This document shows positions 41,789 through 50,300 of a stretch of 64,000 nt of DNA, in pieces (the stretch's first letter is position 1; each line of letters opens with the position of its first letter). The translations under genes and the position numbers were made by a program. The DNA lies in contig JANNSU010000059.1 in NCBI GenBank assembly GCA_031394355.1, positions 62,001 through 126,000 on the forward strand. The letters are read 5' to 3'. Source of the DNA: JAEUMY01 sp031394355. GTDB lineage: Bacteria; Pseudomonadota; Gammaproteobacteria; Burkholderiales; Usitatibacteraceae. Under the pieces are notes generated by a model. That model saw only the letters and a program-made list of their open reading frames with translations, was not told the DNA's origin and made no database searches.

Positions 41789-43036
41789 ATGACCATTACT
41801 ATGCAGGCCTTGCTGGGCGCGTCCATCATGCTGGGCTTTGCCTGGCTCATCAGCGAAAACCGCCGCGGGGTCTCCTGGCGTACCGTGGGAAGCGCGCTGG
41901 CGCTCTTTGTCGTGCTTGGTGTGGTGGCGCTGAAGTTCCCCCCCGCCCGCTTGATCTTCAGCAGCCTGAATGACGCGTTGATTGCCCTGCAACGGGCCAC
42001 CGTGGACGGCACCACCTTTGTATTCGGGTTTCTGGGGGGCGGCGCCGTACCGTTCCCGACCACCGGTCCGGGTTCAACCTTCGTGCTGGCATTCCAGGCG
42101 CTGCCACTCATTCTTGTCGTGAGCGCACTGTCCGCATTGCTGTTCTATTGGCGGGTGCTGCCCGTGGTGGTCAACGCCGCCGCGTGGGTCCTCATGAAGA
42201 CCATCGGGCTGGGCGGGGCAGTCGGCGTATCCACGGCCGCCAATGTATTCCTCGGCATGGTCGAGGCACCCCTCCTGATCCGGCCGTATCTGGCGCGCCT
42301 GTCACGCGGTGAGCTCTTCATGGTCATGACCTGTGGCATGGCCAGCACGGCGGGCACGGTGATGGCCCTCTATGCGGCAGCAATCGGCAGTATCGTGCCC
42401 GACGCCTTGGGCCATATCCTGATCGCGTCGGTGATCAGCGCGCCTGCGGGCATCGCCCTGGCGGCACTGATGGTGCCGTCCGACACGGGTGCCACCGCCG
42501 GCGGTTTGCTCGAGCCTTCCCCGGCAGGCAACAGCATGGACGCCATCAGCCGCGGCACCATGGATGGCGTGCAGCTCACCATTAACGTCGCCGCGATGTT
42601 GCTGGTGCTGTCGGCGCTGGTGAGTCTTGCGAATCAGGGGCTCGGACTATTCAGTTGGCCGGATGGATCGACGGTCACCCTGCAAGGTGCATTCGGTGTC
42701 CTGTTCGCACCGCTGGCCTGGCTCACCGGTGTGCCGTGGGCAGAAAGTCAGGCGGCTGGCGCACTGCTTGGCACTAAAACAGTGCTCAATGAATTTGTTG
42801 CGTATCTGGAAATGGCAAAGCTGCCACCCGAGGCGCTGTCCGCGAACAGCCGTCTGATCATGACTTATGCACTGTGCGGCTTTGCCAATTTTGCGGGCCT
42901 CGGCATCATGATTGGCGGCATGATCATGATGATTCCCGAACGCCGTCTCGAAATTCTCGAGCTGGGCTGGAAATCGCTCATATCCGGAACACTGGCCACC
43001 TGTCTTTGCGGAGCGCTGGTCGCGATCGTGCTGTGA
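41789..43036 (+). CDS. CNT-family nucleoside transporter (NupC type)
   Basis: This 415-residue inner-membrane protein has about ten spans and the CNT hallmarks F-V-F-G-F-L-G-G-G, G-M-V-E-A-P-L-L-I-R-P-Y, F-M-V-M-T-C-G-M-A-S-T-A-G-T-V, L-G-T-K-T-V-L-N-E-F-V-A-Y and Y-A-L-C-G-F-A-N-F. CNT proteins import nucleosides with H+ or Na+. It is divergent from the TonB receptor and near the 5'-nucleotidase, forming a plausible nucleotide-to-nucleoside salvage path. Confidence 0.92.
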   Translation: MTITMQALLGASIMLGFAWLISENRRGVSWRTVGSALALFVVLGVVALKFPPARLIFSSLNDALIALQRATVDGTTFVFGFLGGGAVPFPTTGPGSTFVLAFQALPLILVVSALSALLFYWRVLPVVVNAAAWVLMKTIGLGGAVGVSTAANVFLGMVEAPLLIRPYLARLSRGELFMVMTCGMASTAGTVMALYAAAIGSIVPDALGHILIASVISAPAGIALAALMVPSDTGATAGGLLEPSPAGNSMDAISRGTMDGVQLTINVAAMLLVLSALVSLANQGLGLFSWPDGSTVTLQGAFGVLFAPLAWLTGVPWAESQAAGALLGTKTVLNEFVAYLEMAKLPPEALSANSRLIMTYALCGFANFAGLGIMIGGMIMMIPERRLEILELGWKSLISGTLATCLCGALVAIVL

Positions 43037-43170
43037 TCGCGCGGCAGGCTGATTGACCCGCAACCCCGGTGTTTCCAATGCCGAGTCTGGTTGTCGGCAA
43101 TCCTTCTGACGGCTTCGGCAACGCAGCGTTCGTGGTTCTCCTTGCGTGTGGCTTTCCGATTCGAAAGCGG

Positions 43171-43722
43171 TCAGTACTTGCTGTAATCGTCCCGCGCGAA
43201 GGCGGCCTTGAAGGCGGCTTCGTTGGCAGCACCCTTCTCGCTGCTGTCGTAGTCCATCACGATCTTCCACTTGCCGCCTTCCTTCTTCAGGAACGTGTGA
43301 AAGCGTGAATAGATCTTCGTCTTTTTGCCGGTGCTGTCCGTGATGATGAACTCGTAGATCCCGCGTTCTGATGCCGTGTCTGCATTCGCAATGCGTTCGG
43401 TGAAGCGGAACTCGATGGAGAGCTTTGCCTTCTGTTTGCCGAGGTTGTCGAACATGGACTTCATGTTCTTCACGAAGCCATCGTAAGGCTCCACAAATCG
43501 GACGTCGCCCATGACGCGGATCAGAGAATTCGAATGGAGCGCGATGTACGGGTCCGCTTTCATGTCCGAGTACGCCTTGCTGAAGGGGACCCAGATGTCG
43601 TTGTCGATGGCCTTCAGAATGACTGGATTTGCGGGGGCTGGTTTGGTGGGGACTTGTGCCATGGCACCGAGGCTGAGCAGCAGTGACAGCAGGGCGATTG
43701 AGAAGCGGAAACGATGCGGCAT
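43171..43722 (-). CDS. Exported NTF2/SnoaL-like protein
   Basis: This 183-residue protein has a signal peptide (R-F-S-I-A-L-L-S-L-L-L-S-L-G-A-M-A-Q). The domain of the DUF4440/SnoaL type has Y-I-A-L-H-S-N-S-L-I-R-V-M-G-D and F-H-T-F-L-K-K-E-G-G-K-W-K-I-V-M-D-Y-D. Function unknown. ATG 43722 is chosen at the signal peptide. Confidence 0.75.
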   Translation of the reverse strand: MPHRFRFSIALLSLLLSLGAMAQVPTKPAPANPVILKAIDNDIWVPFSKAYSDMKADPYIALHSNSLIRVMGDVRFVEPYDGFVKNMKSMFDNLGKQKAKLSIEFRFTERIANADTASERGIYEFIITDSTGKKTKIYSRFHTFLKKEGGKWKIVMDYDSSEKGAANEAAFKAAFARDDYSKY

Positions 43723-43881
43723 GAAGGGCTCCAGGATTGGTGTCAGCCACAGAGCATAAAGTAAAGCCATTGCGCCGGGCGGAAGGTCTTTACCCGAGTT
43801 GATCCACGTCGCCGGCGCCGCTGCATGGTGCCGCGTAAAGGCGTAGTCTCTGTCGCTCACCGGAACAAGGAGGAAGCCGTC

Positions 43882-45339
43882 ATGACCCATGATCCCTATG
43901 GATTGCGTCTGCCCATCAAGCTGGACACGACCAGCAATGGCGAATATTCGCCCATGCCGCTGGAACGTGAACATCATCACGCCAACCATCTCGCGCAGGA
44001 AGCGGCCACGGAAAACGCGAAGAAGCTGGGCGTGGATCGGCGCAACTTTCTGGTGAGTGCAGCCGGTGCCGCCAGCACCCTGCTCGGCATGAACGCCGCC
44101 TATGCCGCCGCAGGCAGGACCGGCGGCTTCTACGACCTTGACCAGACTGCAGCGCTCGACAATGTCTTGGCGCAGAAGTCCGTTGGCGGCAATGAATTCA
44201 TCTTCGATGTGCAGGGCCACTTCGTGAATCCGACCGGTGCGTGGACCAAGCTTCTGCCGCCGAATGCGAGGCCGCTCATGATGCCGAAGACGCAATCCTG
44301 TGGCCCCACGAAGGGCAAAGGCCAGCTCGACTATCTCAACTGCATCGGCCAGGATGAGTTCATCAAGGACGTGTTCATGGATTCGGACACGGATTTGATG
44401 GTGCTGTCCTTCGTGCCGTCCACGAAGGAGCGCGAGCCGCTCACCATCGAGGAGGCGTTCGCCACCTCGCGCATCGTGGAGAAGCTGAACGGCACGCATC
44501 GCCTCTACATCCATGGCCGCGTGAACCCCAATTCGCCAGGTGACCTCGAAGCGATGGACGAGATGGCCGCCAAATATCCCATCGCTGCATGGAAGACCTA
44601 CACGCAGTGGGGGCCGGACGGCAAAGGCTTCTGGCTGGATGACGATGTCGGCATCCAGTTTGTCGAAAAGGCAAAGAAACTGGGCGTGAAGAACATCGCC
44701 ATCCACAAGGGCCTCGCGTTCGGGCCGCGCTCCTATGAACACTCGACGTGCGCCGACGTGGGCCGCATTGCGAAGCGCTTCCCCGACATGAATTTCCTCA
44801 TCTACCACTCAGGCCTCGTCTCGGACAAGGCCGAGGGGCCCTACGATGAAAAGCGCAGCGATGGCATCGACAGCCTCTGCACCAGCCTCGTTGCCAATGG
44901 CATCAAGCCGGGCAGCAATGTCTACGCCGAGCTGGGCTCGACATGGCGCATCATGATGCGTGATCCAGACTCTGCCGCGCATGGGCTGGGCAAACTGTTC
45001 AAGTACTGTGGCCCTGACAACGTCGTGTGGGGCACGGATTCCATCTGGTACGGCTCGCCGCAGGACCAGATTCAAGCCTTCCGCGCGTTCCAGATTTCCG
45101 CCGCGCTGCGTGACAAGCATGGCTATCCCGAGATCACGCCAGCATTGCGCGCCAAGGTGTTCGGCCTCAATGCGCTGAAAATTTATCCGGTACCCAAGGA
45201 CATTCTCGATAAGCACCTCAAGGCGGACAAGGTCGCGAAGGATCGCGAGAACTATCGCGAACGTCCCGATCCGTCGTTCGTCACCTACGGCCCGAAAACC
45301 TGGCGCGAGTTCTTGAATCTGCAGAGCTGGGGCGGTTGA
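43882..45339 (+). CDS. Amidohydrolase-2 family protein with twin-arginine signal
   Basis: This 485-residue protein has a long N-region and then D-R-R-N-F-L-V-S-A-A-G-A-A-S-T-L-L, a twin-arginine signal, so export as a folded metalloprotein is likely. The barrel contains D-V-Q-G-H-F-V-N, I-H-K-G-L-A-F and W-G-T-D-S-I-W-Y-G, the last giving the metal-binding Asp of the amidohydrolase-2 family. The substrate is unknown. ATG follows AAGGAGG. One palindrome is read as G-E-Y-S in the N-region. Confidence 0.85.
   Translation: MTHDPYGLRLPIKLDTTSNGEYSPMPLEREHHHANHLAQEAATENAKKLGVDRRNFLVSAAGAASTLLGMNAAYAAAGRTGGFYDLDQTAALDNVLAQKSVGGNEFIFDVQGHFVNPTGAWTKLLPPNARPLMMPKTQSCGPTKGKGQLDYLNCIGQDEFIKDVFMDSDTDLMVLSFVPSTKEREPLTIEEAFATSRIVEKLNGTHRLYIHGRVNPNSPGDLEAMDEMAAKYPIAAWKTYTQWGPDGKGFWLDDDVGIQFVEKAKKLGVKNIAIHKGLAFGPRSYEHSTCADVGRIAKRFPDMNFLIYHSGLVSDKAEGPYDEKRSDGIDSLCTSLVANGIKPGSNVYAELGSTWRIMMRDPDSAAHGLGKLFKYCGPDNVVWGTDSIWYGSPQDQIQAFRAFQISAALRDKHGYPEITPALRAKVFGLNALKIYPVPKDILDKHLKADKVAKDRENYRERPDPSFVTYGPKTWREFLNLQSWGG
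43940..43951. repeat. GCGAATATTCGC palindrome, perfect
   Basis: Inside the amidohydrolase gene, extended to GGCGAATATTCGCC, read as E-Y-S. Confidence 0.95.
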
Positions 45340-45388
45340 GCGGCTGGCCTGACCACATCACGCCAACCGCTCAACGGCTTGAACTGCC

Positions 45389-46465
45389 TCAGGCTGCCAA
45401 CGCCGGATAATCCGTGTAGCCCGCCGCGCCCGGCACATAGAACGTCGCCATATCCGGTGCGTTCAATGGCGCGTTGGCCTTGAAGCGGGCTGGCAGATCG
45501 GGATTGGCCAGGAACGGCCGACCGAACGCGATCAGATCAGCAGCACCTTCGGCGAGCGCAGCTTCTGCGCTGGCTTGGTCGAATCCACCTGCAAGAATGA
45601 ACACGCCCTTGAAGGTTTTCCGCAGCGACTGCTTGAACGCGAGTGGAACAGCCGGCGCGCCCATTGCGGAATGGTCGAGTACGTGGAGATAGGCAAGCTG
45701 CATGTCCGAGAACGCTTCAGCGAGGGCTGTGTACTGCGCTTCCACACCGGGGAACGTGCCCGTGCCGTTGAAATTGCCAAACGGTGAAATTCGAACGCCG
45801 ACCCGTTCCGCGCCAATGGCCGTCACGGTCGCGCGCGCAACTTCCAGCAGGAAGCGGTTGCGGTGCTCGGCGCTACCGCCGTAGACATCGTTGCGCCAGT
45901 TGACGATGGGGTTGAGGAACTGCTCGATCAGATAGCCATTGGCTGCATGCAGCTCGACGCCGTCAAACCCGGCCTCGATGGCAAGAGTCGCCGCTTGCGA
46001 ATATTCGCCGATGGCGTGGGTGATGTCGGCCAGGATCATGGTGCGCGGCGCGCTGTGCGGCTGCATGCCCTTGGCATCGGTGTACATCTCACCAGGGCAG
46101 ATTTCATCCGTCGGCCCCACGACCTCGGCACCTGCGGGCAGGTTGGCGATCTGCGTGACGCGTCCGGTGTGCATGAGCTGCACGAAAATCTTGCCGCCCT
46201 TTGCGTGGACGGCATCGGTGACTGCTTTCCAGCCCTTCACATGAGCGGCATTGAAAAGCCCCGGGATGCGCGGGTAGCCGAGGCCATTGGGCGAAGGGGA
46301 CGTGCCCTCAGTGATGATGAGGCCGGCCGTGGCGCGCTGGGCGTAGTACTCGGCCATCAGCGCGTTGGGCGTATTGGCCTCGACAGCGCGACTGCGCGTC
46401 ATCGGCGACATGACAAAACGGTTACGCAGCGACAGGTGTGCAGTACTCAACGGGTCGAACAGCAT
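45389..46465 (-). CDS. Old-yellow-enzyme family ene-reductase (NemA-like)
   Basis: This 358-residue FMN protein has R-F-V-M-S-P-M-T-R-S-R, the substrate pair H-A-A-N-G-Y-L-I-E-Q-F-L, N-D-x-Y-G-G-S, V-R-I-S-P and A-F-G-R-P-F-L-A-N-P-D-L. It fits N-ethylmaleimide reductase-type enzymes that reduce activated alkenes. ATG 46465 follows AAAGGAA. One palindrome is read as G-E-Y-S. Confidence 0.92.
   Translation of the reverse strand: MLFDPLSTAHLSLRNRFVMSPMTRSRAVEANTPNALMAEYYAQRATAGLIITEGTSPSPNGLGYPRIPGLFNAAHVKGWKAVTDAVHAKGGKIFVQLMHTGRVTQIANLPAGAEVVGPTDEICPGEMYTDAKGMQPHSAPRTMILADITHAIGEYSQAATLAIEAGFDGVELHAANGYLIEQFLNPIVNWRNDVYGGSAEHRNRFLLEVARATVTAIGAERVGVRISPFGNFNGTGTFPGVEAQYTALAEAFSDMQLAYLHVLDHSAMGAPAVPLAFKQSLRKTFKGVFILAGGFDQASAEAALAEGAADLIAFGRPFLANPDLPARFKANAPLNAPDMATFYVPGAAGYTDYPALAA
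45997..46008. repeat. GCGAATATTCGC palindrome, perfect
   Basis: Inside the old-yellow-enzyme gene, read as E-Y-S. Confidence 0.95.
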
Positions 46466-46602
46466 GATGATTCCTTTGGGGGGTGAAGGGTGGTGCAGGG
46501 AAGCGCAGAGGGGTGAGGCCAGGGCAATCTGCTTTGCAGATTGAGATGCAACTCGGGAATACAAGTTCGCGGTACCAGGAAAATCCTTGCCAACTCGCTT
46601 TC

Positions 46603-46704
46603 AGTCCCCGTTTCGCCCATCGTCTTCTCGCATCCCGCGTGCCCCAGCTTCCTCAGCATGGCGATGTTCTTCCTGAAAATCGACTCCGCCTCCGGAAAGG
46701 CCGC
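46603..46704 (-). pseudogene. Duplicated 3' fragment of the DUF1415 gene
   Basis: It reads A-F-P-E-A-E-S-I-F-R-K-N-I-A-M-L-R-K-L-G-H, the C-terminus of the intact DUF1415 protein (A-F-P-E-A-E-S-I-F-E-K-N-I-A-T-L-R-K-L-G-H). DNA similarity extends over about 100 bases. The unknown gene 46761-47510 lies between the two copies. Confidence 0.8.
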
Positions 46705-46760
46705 CGTGCAATTCACCTCCCCTCAACCCAAGCCAGCCGAGGAAAGTCGGCGGGCTTTTC

Positions 46761-47510
46761 TTATTTCTGCACGGCCGTTTTCGATGGCATGCCGGTACGG
46801 GTGGTCGGATGGCGGAACCAAAGAACAGATTTCGTCTGCCCGCCCAGTCCTGAAAGCCTTTCCTTCTCGAACGCAAAGAGGTAGCGCCGATGCAGCGATG
46901 GCAACGACGACACGGCTTGCCATTGACCCGCCACCGGCTGCTGCCACGTTGCGACGAAGTACACGCCCTCGCCGCGCCGGCTTTCGTAACCCGCCTGCCA
47001 TTGACCGGCGAGCAGACGGCAGCTTTTGCTGTGGTGGTCTTGGGTCATCAGGCTGAGTACGCCCAGGTCTTGGACCGGCAGCGGTTTTGACACGCCCTCT
47101 GGTCCGAGCACATACGCTTGCCAGTAATTCACGCCCATTCCATTGCTGACGGCTTCGCGCACCGCAAATAGCCAAGTCGAGTCCGCAGCAGGTTTTGGAT
47201 CGAACGCCTGAAGCAGAAAGCTGTCCCCGTCCTGCTGGATCGGCAATGCGTTCAGCGACCATTGATAGCTGATGTCTGCACGGCGCCAGGTGAAGCGAAG
47301 AGCCTCGCTATCGACGTCGCGTAAACACGCACACAGTTCACCGGCCGCTCCATCGCGAGCACACCAGCTTTGTGAGCAGCCTTCCTGCCGGGACTCGGCG
47401 AACTCGGCCGGGCGAGACGAGCACAACTCTTCGTTGCGCCAGTTGGCTGCAAGGGACTGCGCCGGAAGGAACAGCGCGATCAGCGCAAGTGCGAAAATTC
47501 GCATGGTCAT
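46761..47510 (-). CDS. Exported hypothetical protein, 249 aa
   Basis: It has a signal peptide (M-R-I-F-A-L-A-L-I-A-L-F-L-P-A-Q-S-L-A) and then a Cys-rich segment (residues about 30-62, five or more Cys) and a Trp- and Gln-rich body. There is no family I recognise. The ATG directly follows the DUF1415 stop (47511-47513), and the gene is flanked by a second DUF1415 3' end, so it looks inserted. M3 (47504) is an alternative start. Confidence 0.65.
   Translation of the reverse strand: MTMRIFALALIALFLPAQSLAANWRNEELCSSRPAEFAESRQEGCSQSWCARDGAAGELCACLRDVDSEALRFTWRRADISYQWSLNALPIQQDGDSFLLQAFDPKPAADSTWLFAVREAVSNGMGVNYWQAYVLGPEGVSKPLPVQDLGVLSLMTQDHHSKSCRLLAGQWQAGYESRRGEGVYFVATWQQPVAGQWQAVSSLPSLHRRYLFAFEKERLSGLGGQTKSVLWFRHPTTRTGMPSKTAVQK
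47491..47502. repeat. GCGAATATTCGC-like site, one central mismatch
   Basis: GCGAAAATTCGC at the first codons of the 46761-47510 gene. Confidence 0.4.
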
Positions 47511-48068
47511 TCAGCCTTCCGTCCCATCCATGCGCTTCTTCCATCCGTCATGGCCCAGCTTCCTCAGCGTGGCGATGTTCTTCTCGAAAATCGATTCCGC
47601 TTCCGGGAACGCCTCCACCGCGCGGCTCACACTGTCTTCCCGCAGCAGATGCAGCGTCGGATACGGCGAGCGGTTGGTGTAATTGGTGATGTCGTCGGCC
47701 TCGGTATCGGCGAACTGGAACTGCGGGTGAAAGCTCGCCACCTGCAGGATGCCTTCCAGATCCAAGTCCTCCAGCGCAGCGTCGGCCACGTCGAGGAAGT
47801 CGTTGTAGTCGAGGAAATCGCCCAGCACATGGGGATGAATCAGCAGCGTGGTGTCGATTACTTCCGGATTCGCTTCTGCGAGATGGTCGAGTTCATTTAT
47901 CAGATCCTGAAGCAAGGCTTCCGGCGTGGTGGCCCGCGTGACGACGTAGCGGATCTGTCCCTTCACATGCACCGCCTTGGCGAACGGGCAGAGGTTCAGG
48001 CCGATGACCGCGCGAGTGAGCCAGGCGGTAGTGTCAGCAATGATGGTTTCGTCTGAGATTGTGGTCAT
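47511..48068 (-). CDS. DUF1415 family protein
   Basis: This 185-residue protein matches the conserved proteobacterial DUF1415 family: T-A-W-L-T-R-A-V-I-G-L-N-L-C-P-F-A-K, T-T-L-L-I-H-P, F-L-D-Y-N-D-F-L, A-S-F-H-P-Q-F-Q-F-A and N-R-S-P-Y-P-T-L-H-L-L-R-E. The function is not established. ATG 48068 is used because upstream codons overlap the divergently spaced neighbour's end. Confidence 0.9.
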   Translation of the reverse strand: MTTISDETIIADTTAWLTRAVIGLNLCPFAKAVHVKGQIRYVVTRATTPEALLQDLINELDHLAEANPEVIDTTLLIHPHVLGDFLDYNDFLDVADAALEDLDLEGILQVASFHPQFQFADTEADDITNYTNRSPYPTLHLLREDSVSRAVEAFPEAESIFEKNIATLRKLGHDGWKKRMDGTEG

Positions 48069-48093
48069 GGCGGCATTGTCGCACTGCGTCACC

Positions 48094-49218
48094 TCAACGG
48101 ATGGGAAACACGCCCTTGCGATGAAAGTAAACCTTTCCCGCCGCCCAGCGGAGCGGCGGTGTGTTGAGTAAAAGATTGAACGCCCAGTCCGTCTGTGCAT
48201 GGTCGAACAGCCAGCGCAGTGCACGCTTGGTGCGAAAGCGCGGATAGGTTTCGGTGAAGTCGCCACAGGGATCCCCCGCTTTTCCCTCCAGAAAGTCGGC
48301 GATGGCATGGCCTGCAGCGTGGCCGTGCTTCAACGCTGTGTGAATGCCGCCCGCGGTGACGGGCGACACCATGCCTGCCGCGTCGCCCACCAGCAGCGCG
48401 CGCGGGCGCGCCAAGGGCGACACCAGTCCGCCGCAGGGAATCAATCCGGCGCGCGCCGACACCGGAGACGCATCGCGAAAATCCGCGATGGGCGAAATCT
48501 TCTCCAGGAACTGCTTCATGGCCTGGGTTGCGCTCAGCCCACCCGCACCCTGACGGCGTGCCAAACCCACCTGCACGTGATGCACGCCCGGCACCACCCA
48601 GCCGATGTAGCCGGGTGCCAGATGCTTGTCGATGAAGCAGTGCAGGTGGCCTTCCAGATCGGTTCCGTGATGCGAATATTCGTACTCCACCCCGGTCAGG
48701 AATTCACGGTTGACGCCGAGGTTCAGCAGCCGCGCCACACGCGATGAGGGGCCATCCGCGCCGACCAGATAGCGCGTCGTGCCGACCCGCCCGGTGCCAT
48801 TCAGGTTCCAGCCGTCATCCCGTTCCATCGTGTTCTGAAATGCAGTGCCCAGCACCACGCGAACACCTTCGCTGCGCGCCCGATTGGCGAGCCACCGCAT
48901 GAGATTGGGCGTGTCGGTGGCAAGGAAGTAGTAGCCCGGCGCAGCCAGATCGATGTGGCGTAGATTGGGCGAATACAAGCGCACGCCGTCAACGCGCCGC
49001 ACCAGATAGGGCGGCATGTCGCGGAGGATTTCCTCCTGCTCCGCCGCCTCCTTCACCAGGATGCCGGTCGTATGCAGCTTCTCGCCCACGTCGGACTTGC
49101 GGTCGAGCAGTGTCACCTGCATGCCACGCTTCGCCAGCGCGCGGGCAGCGGCCAGGCCAGCAAAGCTCGCGCCGATGATCGTGACGTCGCTGTCGATTCG
49201 TGAGTAGCTGGAGTACAT
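48094..49218 (-). CDS. FAD-dependent oxidoreductase, geranylgeranyl-reductase type
   Basis: This 374-residue protein has the dinucleotide motif V-T-I-I-G-A-S-F-A-G-L-A-A-A-R and later R-A-L-L-V-G-D-A-A-G-M-V-S-P-V-T-A-G-G-I. The latter is the GD motif and the prenyl-reductase-like P-x-T-G-G-G-I site. Such enzymes reduce prenyl chains or act as halogenase or hydroxylase relatives. The substrate is unknown. A near-palindrome is read as E-Y-S. Confidence 0.87.
   Translation of the reverse strand: MYSSYSRIDSDVTIIGASFAGLAAARALAKRGMQVTLLDRKSDVGEKLHTTGILVKEAAEQEEILRDMPPYLVRRVDGVRLYSPNLRHIDLAAPGYYFLATDTPNLMRWLANRARSEGVRVVLGTAFQNTMERDDGWNLNGTGRVGTTRYLVGADGPSSRVARLLNLGVNREFLTGVEYEYSHHGTDLEGHLHCFIDKHLAPGYIGWVVPGVHHVQVGLARRQGAGGLSATQAMKQFLEKISPIADFRDASPVSARAGLIPCGGLVSPLARPRALLVGDAAGMVSPVTAGGIHTALKHGHAAGHAIADFLEGKAGDPCGDFTETYPRFRTKRALRWLFDHAQTDWAFNLLLNTPPLRWAAGKVYFHRKGVFPIR
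48672..48683. repeat. GCGAATATTCGC palindrome, one mismatch
   Basis: GCGAATATTCGT inside the FAD oxidoreductase gene. Confidence 0.8.
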
Positions 49219-49319
49219 GGTTCACCAGAGAGTGATGAACCATTTCAACCCGGCAATGCGCCATGGGCGGGGCGATCAGTGGGCGGGACGCTGGCGGAAA
49301 CCTGGCGAGAATCAGTGCA

Positions 49320-49748
49320 TCAATCGAGCACGAGATGGCCGTTTGCTGCCAGCACGATGAGCGCGATGCCGATGGCGGACATCGCCCAGCCGGTGGCTTC
49401 GGTGTAGGGGTTGGGCAACGCCGCCAGCATCGCCTCTGTCGGTTGTGCGGGGTTGTACAGAATGCGTACCTTGTCACCCACGTTCAACATCTTCTGCGTT
49501 TCAATCTTGAAGCGGGCGTTGCCGACGCCGTACTCGATGATGCGCACTTTGAACACCTGAGTCGTGTTCAGCCCGTCTCCCGAACTGCTGCCTTCTTCAA
49601 TGCGGATATCTGTCACCACACCGTCCGTCTGCGGCATGGTGGCCAGCTTGACACGAAATCTGGCGCGATCCCGCCGCCCGCCCACAGCCCACGGAATACC
49701 GAGGACTGCGAGCGCGATACCGATGATCAATGTGAATGAAAGGCCCAT
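49320..49748 (-). CDS. DUF3592 membrane protein
   Basis: This 142-residue protein has hydrophobic ends (about 4-20 and 117-138) and a beta-rich middle with D-G-V-V-T-D-I and V-G-D-K-V-R-I-L-Y-N-P-A-Q-P-T-E-A, the DUF3592 signature. Function unknown. Confidence 0.82.
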   Translation of the reverse strand: MGLSFTLIIGIALAVLGIPWAVGGRRDRARFRVKLATMPQTDGVVTDIRIEEGSSSGDGLNTTQVFKVRIIEYGVGNARFKIETQKMLNVGDKVRILYNPAQPTEAMLAALPNPYTEATGWAMSAIGIALIVLAANGHLVLD

Positions 49749-49760
49749 GCGAATATTCGC
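49749..49760. repeat. GCGAATATTCGC palindrome, perfect
   Basis: It begins one base after the start codon of the DUF3592 gene on the opposite strand, so it sits at the ribosome-binding position. Confidence 0.95.
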
Positions 49761-49770
49761 AACTAGCGCC

Positions 49771-49802
49771 GTAGCCCGGATGCAGCGTAGCGGAATCCGG
49801 GG
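49771..49802. repeat. Dispersed TAGCCCGGATGCAGCG repeat, copy 1
   Basis: GTAGCCCGGATGCAGCG followed by an AGC..AATCCGGG arm; a second copy is at 61282-61313. The CCGGAT / ATCCGG arms form a hairpin. Confidence 0.8.
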
Positions 49803-49835
49803 TCGAGTCTATTGCATGCCAAGAAAAACGACCTG

Positions 49836-49900
49836 ACGCCGATGAACGCAGATGAATGGCGGATGAACGCCGAATGAAATGCAACGGCGTTCATCGGCGT
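49836..49900. repeat. 13-bp inverted repeat between the two DUF3592 genes
   Basis: ACGCCGATGAACG (49836-49848) and its exact complement CGTTCATCGGCGT (49888-49900), with GATGAA-rich sequence between. It may act as a terminator or a REP-type element. Confidence 0.6.
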
Positions 49901-49937
49901 CTTGTCTTTCCCCATATTTCACGTTGCAGCATCAGGG

Positions 49938-50300
49938 CTATGAAACTATGCCAAGAATCAGGAACAAAGCGCCACAAATGGCTAAGAAAGCTGCTAGCGG
50001 AAGCTTTCTTTTCATGAGAACTGGTCTTGCCAGTTCCGGTGCATCGGGATCAATAGAAATCGGGACCAGTGCACCCGAGGCGCGTGCGTTCTGCAAGACT
50101 GATTTGTATTCGATGCCTTTGAAGCAGTACACCACCTCGATGCCGGTACGTCTTTCTGCCAACGGGGTAGCCATCACAACTATCCCGTTGCCTGGCAGAT
50201 ACCCTCTTCCCCTCAGTTCGATGAGAATCCAAATGCCGGCGCCCAGCATCAGTGTTGAGCCTGTCGCCATGCAGAACAGTGCCAGCCAACTCACATTCAA
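49938..50300 (-). CDS. Second DUF3592-like membrane protein
   Basis: This 120-residue protein has two hydrophobic segments (about 5-28 and 98-117) around I-E-V-V-Y-C-F-K-G-I-E-Y-K-S and I-S-I-D-P-D-A-P-E. It overlaps the caspase-like gene by ATGA, so it may be a membrane partner of that protein. Confidence 0.72.
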   Translation of the reverse strand: MNVSWLALFCMATGSTLMLGAGIWILIELRGRGYLPGNGIVVMATPLAERRTGIEVVYCFKGIEYKSVLQNARASGALVPISIDPDAPELARPVLMKRKLPLAAFLAICGALFLILGIVS

